Source: an uncultured Sphingomonadales bacterium (GTDB lineage: Bacteria; Pseudomonadota; Alphaproteobacteria; Sphingomonadales; Sphingomonadaceae). From it: a stretch of DNA of 17,176 nt. The first letter of the stretch is position 1; each line of letters starts with the position of its first letter. The translations under genes and the position numbers were made by a program. Under the pieces are notes generated by a model. That model did no database searches and was not told the DNA's origin. It worked only from the letters and a program-made list of their open reading frames with translations. Where the stretch lies: NCBI GenBank assembly GCA_937898525.1, contig CALCBC010000126.1, positions 1 through 17,176 of the forward strand, read 5' to 3'. Positions 14,133 through 17,176 of this stretch are shown here, piece after piece.

Positions 14133-15536
14133 ATGAGCCCGATCGCCAGATTCGCCGCCGCCCTCGCCCTGCTGGCCCCCGTCGCCGCACAGGCCGAACC
14201 GACGCCCTATCCGGAAGCCGAGGCGCAGACGCTCGAGCTGACCATGGAGACCATCGCACTGCGCTCGGTGCAGGGAGAGGGCAACCGCACCGCCGAGGTG
14301 GCGCAGGTGTTCCGCCGCGCGCTGCTCGCCGGGGGCTGGGCGGAGGGCGACGTCGAGATCGTCCCGGTCGACGATACCGCCTACCTGATCGCGACCTGGC
14401 CGGGGAGCGACCCGTCGCTCGGGCCCGTAGTGATCTCGGCTCACATGGACGTGGTCGAAGCCAGGCCCGAGGACTGGCAGCGCGATCCGTTCACCCCGGT
14501 GATCGAGAACGGCTACATTTACGGCCGCGGGGCGAGCGACACGAAGTTCGAAGCCTCGCTCGTGGTCGCTTCGCTGATCGAGCTCAGGCGACAGGGGTTC
14601 CGGCCGCGGCGAAGCATCGTCGTCGCCTATTCGGGAGACGAAGAGACGACGATGAAGACGTCCAGGCTGATCGCCGAGCGGCTCAGGAATGCGCACATCG
14701 TGCTCAACGTCGACGGCGCCTCGGGCCTGGCCGACGAGAAGACCGGAGCGCCCCTCTACTGGACCTGGCAGGGCGCCGAGAAGACCTACATCGACTTCCG
14801 GCTCGAGGCGACGAACGCGGGAGGACACAGCTCGACGCCCCGCCCGGACAACGCGATCGCCCAGCTCGCGCAGGCGGTCGGACGGATCGCCGCCTATCGC
14901 TTCAAGCCCGAGATCAACGACATTACCCGGGCCTATTTCGAGCAGGTCTCGGAAATCCAGCCCGATCCCGAGCTGGCTGCGGCGATGCGCGCCTTCGCCG
15001 CCGATCCGACCGACGCGGCGGCTGTCGAGTTGCTTCGCGGCGACGTGGTCTTGAACGCGGTCATCGGCACGACGTGCGTGCCGACGATGATCGAAGGAGG
15101 CCACGCTCCCAACGCCCTGCCACAGCGGGCGACCGCGGTAGTCAACTGCCGCGTCTTCCCCGGCCACACCACCGCCGAAATCCAGGCCGAACTCGAGCGT
15201 GTCGCCGCGACGCCAGGGGTGACCTTCACGGACATCACCGGCGATACGTCGATCGCCTCGCCGCCCTCTCCGCTGCGACACGAGTTCGTCGAGGCGTTCA
15301 CGAAAGGGGTCCGCGCCGCCTGGGGGGACGTGCCGGTCTACCCTGCGCAGTCCTCGGGCGCCACGGATTCGATGTGGTACCGCGCGCTCGGCGTGCCGAG
15401 CTACGGCGCCAGCGCCAGCTTCATCAGGGAATCCGACGAGTTCTCGCACGGTCTCGACGAGCGGATGCCGCTGAACAACATCCGGCCCGGCATCACCTAC
15501 TACCTGACGGTTCTCGAAGAACTCGCCTCCCGCTGA
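14133..15536 (+). CDS. Periplasmic M20-family metallopeptidase (carboxypeptidase/aminoacylase-like)
   Basis: The 467-residue protein starts with a clear signal peptide (MSPIARFAAALALLAPVAAQ, cleaved near AQA-EP), which fixes the start at 14133. M20 catalytic residues are complete: SAHMDVVEA (H104, D106), GRGASDTKF (bridging D136), YSGDEETT (catalytic E170, metal ligand E171), LNVDGAS (D194), and the C-terminal SHGLDERM (H439). The lid/dimerisation part shows NAGGHSSTPRPDNAI. Two zinc ions should be bound and it should remove amino acids or acyl groups from small peptides in the periplasm. It follows the PepSY gene by 103 bp, in which I see no promoter and only a weak 7-bp hairpin (14081-14108), so it may be transcribed with the iron operon. 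The ribosome-binding site is weak (GGGCAG). Members without signal peptide are cytosolic, so the export is notable. Confidence 0.92.
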   Translation: MSPIARFAAALALLAPVAAQAEPTPYPEAEAQTLELTMETIALRSVQGEGNRTAEVAQVFRRALLAGGWAEGDVEIVPVDDTAYLIATWPGSDPSLGPVVISAHMDVVEARPEDWQRDPFTPVIENGYIYGRGASDTKFEASLVVASLIELRRQGFRPRRSIVVAYSGDEETTMKTSRLIAERLRNAHIVLNVDGASGLADEKTGAPLYWTWQGAEKTYIDFRLEATNAGGHSSTPRPDNAIAQLAQAVGRIAAYRFKPEINDITRAYFEQVSEIQPDPELAAAMRAFAADPTDAAAVELLRGDVVLNAVIGTTCVPTMIEGGHAPNALPQRATAVVNCRVFPGHTTAEIQAELERVAATPGVTFTDITGDTSIASPPSPLRHEFVEAFTKGVRAAWGDVPVYPAQSSGATDSMWYRALGVPSYGASASFIRESDEFSHGLDERMPLNNIRPGITYYLTVLEELASR

Positions 15537-15554
15537 GCCGCCCCTGGGGACCGT

Positions 15555-15573
15555 CCCGCTCCGCGCGAGCGGG
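15555..15573. terminator. GC hairpin between convergent genes, possible bidirectional terminator
   Basis: CCCGCTC (15555-15561) and GAGCGGG (15567-15573) pair perfectly around a 5-nt loop, 19 nt after the M20 peptidase stop and inside the 157-bp gap before the end of the convergent aldehyde dehydrogenase. There is no T-run, so Rho-independent action is uncertain. The position fits a terminator or mRNA 3'-end stabiliser. Confidence 0.35.
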
Positions 15574-15693
15574 CCGCGGCTACGTCACGCTCGTGTCGGC
15601 AGTTGCGGGACCAGGGGCGAGTTCGAAGGGCGCCGGAGCGGCCCGCAGGGGGACGAGCGAGCGCTCCAGCGCCTCCGGGCGTCCCGGCCCCGA

Positions 15694-17094
15694 TCAGATC
15701 GGATAGTGGCCGGGTTCGGTCTCGACCGTGATCCAGCGCAATTCGGTGAAAGCGTCGATCCCGGCCTTGCCCCCGAACCGGCCGTAACCCGACGCCTTCA
15801 TCCCGCCGAACGGCATCTGCGCCTCGTCGTGAACGGTCGGGCCGTTGACGTGGCAGATGCCCGACTGGATGCGCCGCGCAACCTTCAGGCCGCGGGCGAT
15901 GTCCCGGGTGAAGACCGAGGCCGAAAGGCCGTATTCGGTATCGTTGGCGAGCTCGATCGCGTGCTCCTCGTCGCGGGCGCGGGTGATCGCCACGACCGGG
16001 CCGAAGCTCTCCTCGCGGAAGAGGCGCATCTCGGGCGTGACCTTGTCGATCACGTGCGCCGGCATCAGCACGTTCTGTGTCGTCTCCCCACCGGTCAGCT
16101 GGGTCGCGCCCTTGCCGAGCGCGTCCTCGATCAGGCTCGTGACGCACTCCACCGTGCGGGCGTCGACCACCGCGCCGAGCGGCGTCGTGCCCTCGCGCGG
16201 ATCGCCGACCGCCATGCCGCCGACCTTCTCCTTGAACCTCGCCGCGAAATCATCGGCGACCGCGTCGACGACGATGATCCGCTCGGTCGACATGCAGATC
16301 TGGCCCTGGTTCATGAACGCGCCGAACGCCGCCGCCTTGACCGCTTCGTCGAGGTCGGCGTCCTCCAGCACCACCAGCGGCGCCTTGCCGCCGAGTTCGA
16401 GCAGCACGGGCTTGAGGTGCTCGGCCGCACGCTTGGCGATGATCTTGCCGACCTTGGTCGAGCCGGTGAAGTTGATTCGCCGAACCTCCGGCGCATCGAT
16501 CAGCGCACCGACGACCTCGCCCGCGTCTTCCGGCGCGTTGGTCACGATCTGCACCGCCCCTTCGGGGAAGCCGGCCTCGGCGAACGCCTCGACGATCAGC
16601 GAGTGGGTGCGCGGGCAGGTCTCGCTGGCCTTGAGGATCACGGTGTTGCCGCAGGCGAGCGGCACCGCGATCGCCCGGACGCCGAGGATGATCGGCGCGT
16701 TCCACGGGGCGATGCCGAGGATCACGCCGACCGGCTCGCGCAGCGCCATCGCCAGCGTGCCGGGCTTGTCCGAGGGGATCACCTCGCCGCCGATCTGCGT
16801 CGTCAGCGCCGCCGCCTCGCGCACCATCCCGGCGGCGAGCATCAGGTTGAACATCGCCCACCCGGCGGTCGCGCCGATCTCGCCCATCATCGCCTCGACG
16901 AACTGATCCTTGCGCGCCTCGAGCGCCGCGGCCGCCTTCATCAGGACCGCCCGCCGCGCATTGGGGCCCTGCGCCGACCAGGCGGGAAATGCGGCAGCCG
17001 CCCGCTGCGCGATCGCCGCCATGTCCGATGCCTTCATCGCTTCCGCCTCGGACGCGACCTGGCCCGTCACCGGGTTGGCGCGGGTGAATTTCAT
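15694..17094 (-). CDS. NAD(P)-dependent aldehyde dehydrogenase, salicylaldehyde-dehydrogenase-like
   Basis: The 466-residue protein starts at 17094, just after a strong GAGAGGAGAGGATC ribosome-binding site. An in-frame upstream ATG at 17166 was rejected. All ALDH residues are present: IAPWNAP with N132, the cofactor K155 in ILKASE, the coenzyme-loop motif FTGSTKVG (209-216), the general base E233 in LELGGKAP, catalytic C267 in NQGQICMSTER, and the EESFGPV motif near 367-373. The QGQICMSTERIIV form is typical of the salicylaldehyde / vanillin dehydrogenase group that oxidises aromatic aldehydes. It is transcribed alone here, convergent with the M20 peptidase, and its upstream neighbours lie outside the window. 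Involvement with the Rieske oxygenase 8 kb away is possible but unsupported. Confidence 0.93.
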   Translation of the reverse strand: MKFTRANPVTGQVASEAEAMKASDMAAIAQRAAAAFPAWSAQGPNARRAVLMKAAAALEARKDQFVEAMMGEIGATAGWAMFNLMLAAGMVREAAALTTQIGGEVIPSDKPGTLAMALREPVGVILGIAPWNAPIILGVRAIAVPLACGNTVILKASETCPRTHSLIVEAFAEAGFPEGAVQIVTNAPEDAGEVVGALIDAPEVRRINFTGSTKVGKIIAKRAAEHLKPVLLELGGKAPLVVLEDADLDEAVKAAAFGAFMNQGQICMSTERIIVVDAVADDFAARFKEKVGGMAVGDPREGTTPLGAVVDARTVECVTSLIEDALGKGATQLTGGETTQNVLMPAHVIDKVTPEMRLFREESFGPVVAITRARDEEHAIELANDTEYGLSASVFTRDIARGLKVARRIQSGICHVNGPTVHDEAQMPFGGMKASGYGRFGGKAGIDAFTELRWITVETEPGHYPI

Positions 17095-17176
17095 GATCCT
17101 CTCCTCTCGTATCCGGACTTGCGCAGCGGGTCTCTTAACCCGGCTTACCGGGGCCGCCAATGGCACGCTGGAGGGC

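Noticed and set aside
17139..17152. CCCGG-CTTA-CCGGG hairpin upstream of the aldehyde dehydrogenase.
   Set aside because: Only a 5-bp stem, no T-run, close to the window edge; too weak to call a terminator or operator.

Overview
The window is about 17 kb of very GC-rich, tightly packed bacterial chromosome. It looks like an alphaproteobacterium of the order Sphingomonadales (Sphingomonas, Novosphingobium or Erythrobacter-type). The reasons are codon usage with almost all third positions G or C, a FhuA-type TonB receptor / small membrane protein / PepSY operon, secreted metallo-hydrolases, and short intergenic palindromes of the CCCCTCCCGC-TT-GCGGGAGGGG kind that I recall as common in sphingomonad genomes. 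The genus is an inference. I see no rRNA, tRNA, CRISPR array, insertion sequence, phage gene or replication origin.

Layout, left to right. (1) Positions 1-2231, minus strand: a two-gene unit with a concentrative nucleoside transporter (918-2231) followed 9 bp later by a 2OG-Fe(II) oxygenase of the isopenicillin N synthase superfamily that runs off the left edge (1-908). Divergent from it is a YhhQ/QPTR-type queuosine-precursor transporter (2381-3034). Together they suggest uptake and oxidation or salvage of nucleosides or modified bases. (2) 3035-3356 holds no convincing gene, although one frame looks coding-like. (3) 3357-4883: a secreted two-domain metallo-beta-lactamase-fold hydrolase. (4) Minus strand 7881 to 5010: a Rieske non-heme iron oxygenase, then a PYROXD2/phytoene-desaturase-like flavoprotein, separated by a large inverted repeat of palindromes. 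The end of this unit carries a degraded small secreted-protein ORF (4992-4820). (5) 7919-8518: a BetI-like TetR repressor divergent from the Rieske gene, with a near-perfect 24-bp operator between them. (6) Minus strand 8492-9769 (or 9811): an APC-family amino-acid/polyamine permease, convergent with and overlapping the tetR gene. (7) 9997-14029: a Fur-box-like palindrome and an overlapping three-gene ferric-siderophore operon (TonB receptor, unknown membrane protein, PepSY-TM reductase-like protein), followed by a periplasmic M20 metallopeptidase (14133-15536). (8) 15694-17094, minus strand: a salicylaldehyde-dehydrogenase-like aldehyde dehydrogenase.

How they may work together. The best-defined regulatory unit is the TetR / Rieske / flavoprotein module. 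The two arms of the operator double as the -10 elements of two divergent promoters, so one repressor dimer could shut both directions. BetI-like regulators and Rieske enzymes of this type often deal with quaternary amines or aromatic compounds, but no substrate can be read from the sequence and no dedicated ferredoxin or reductase is present. The second clear unit is the iron-uptake operon: outer-membrane receptor, then inner-membrane proteins likely to reduce or release iron, coupled by 1-nt and 4-nt overlaps. No defence island or obviously novel multi-gene machine is present. The most interesting points are the twin-promoter operator, the repeat that supplies a Shine-Dalgarno sequence to the flavoprotein gene, the Rieske/PYROXD2 pairing, and the nucleoside transporter/2OG-oxygenase pairing.
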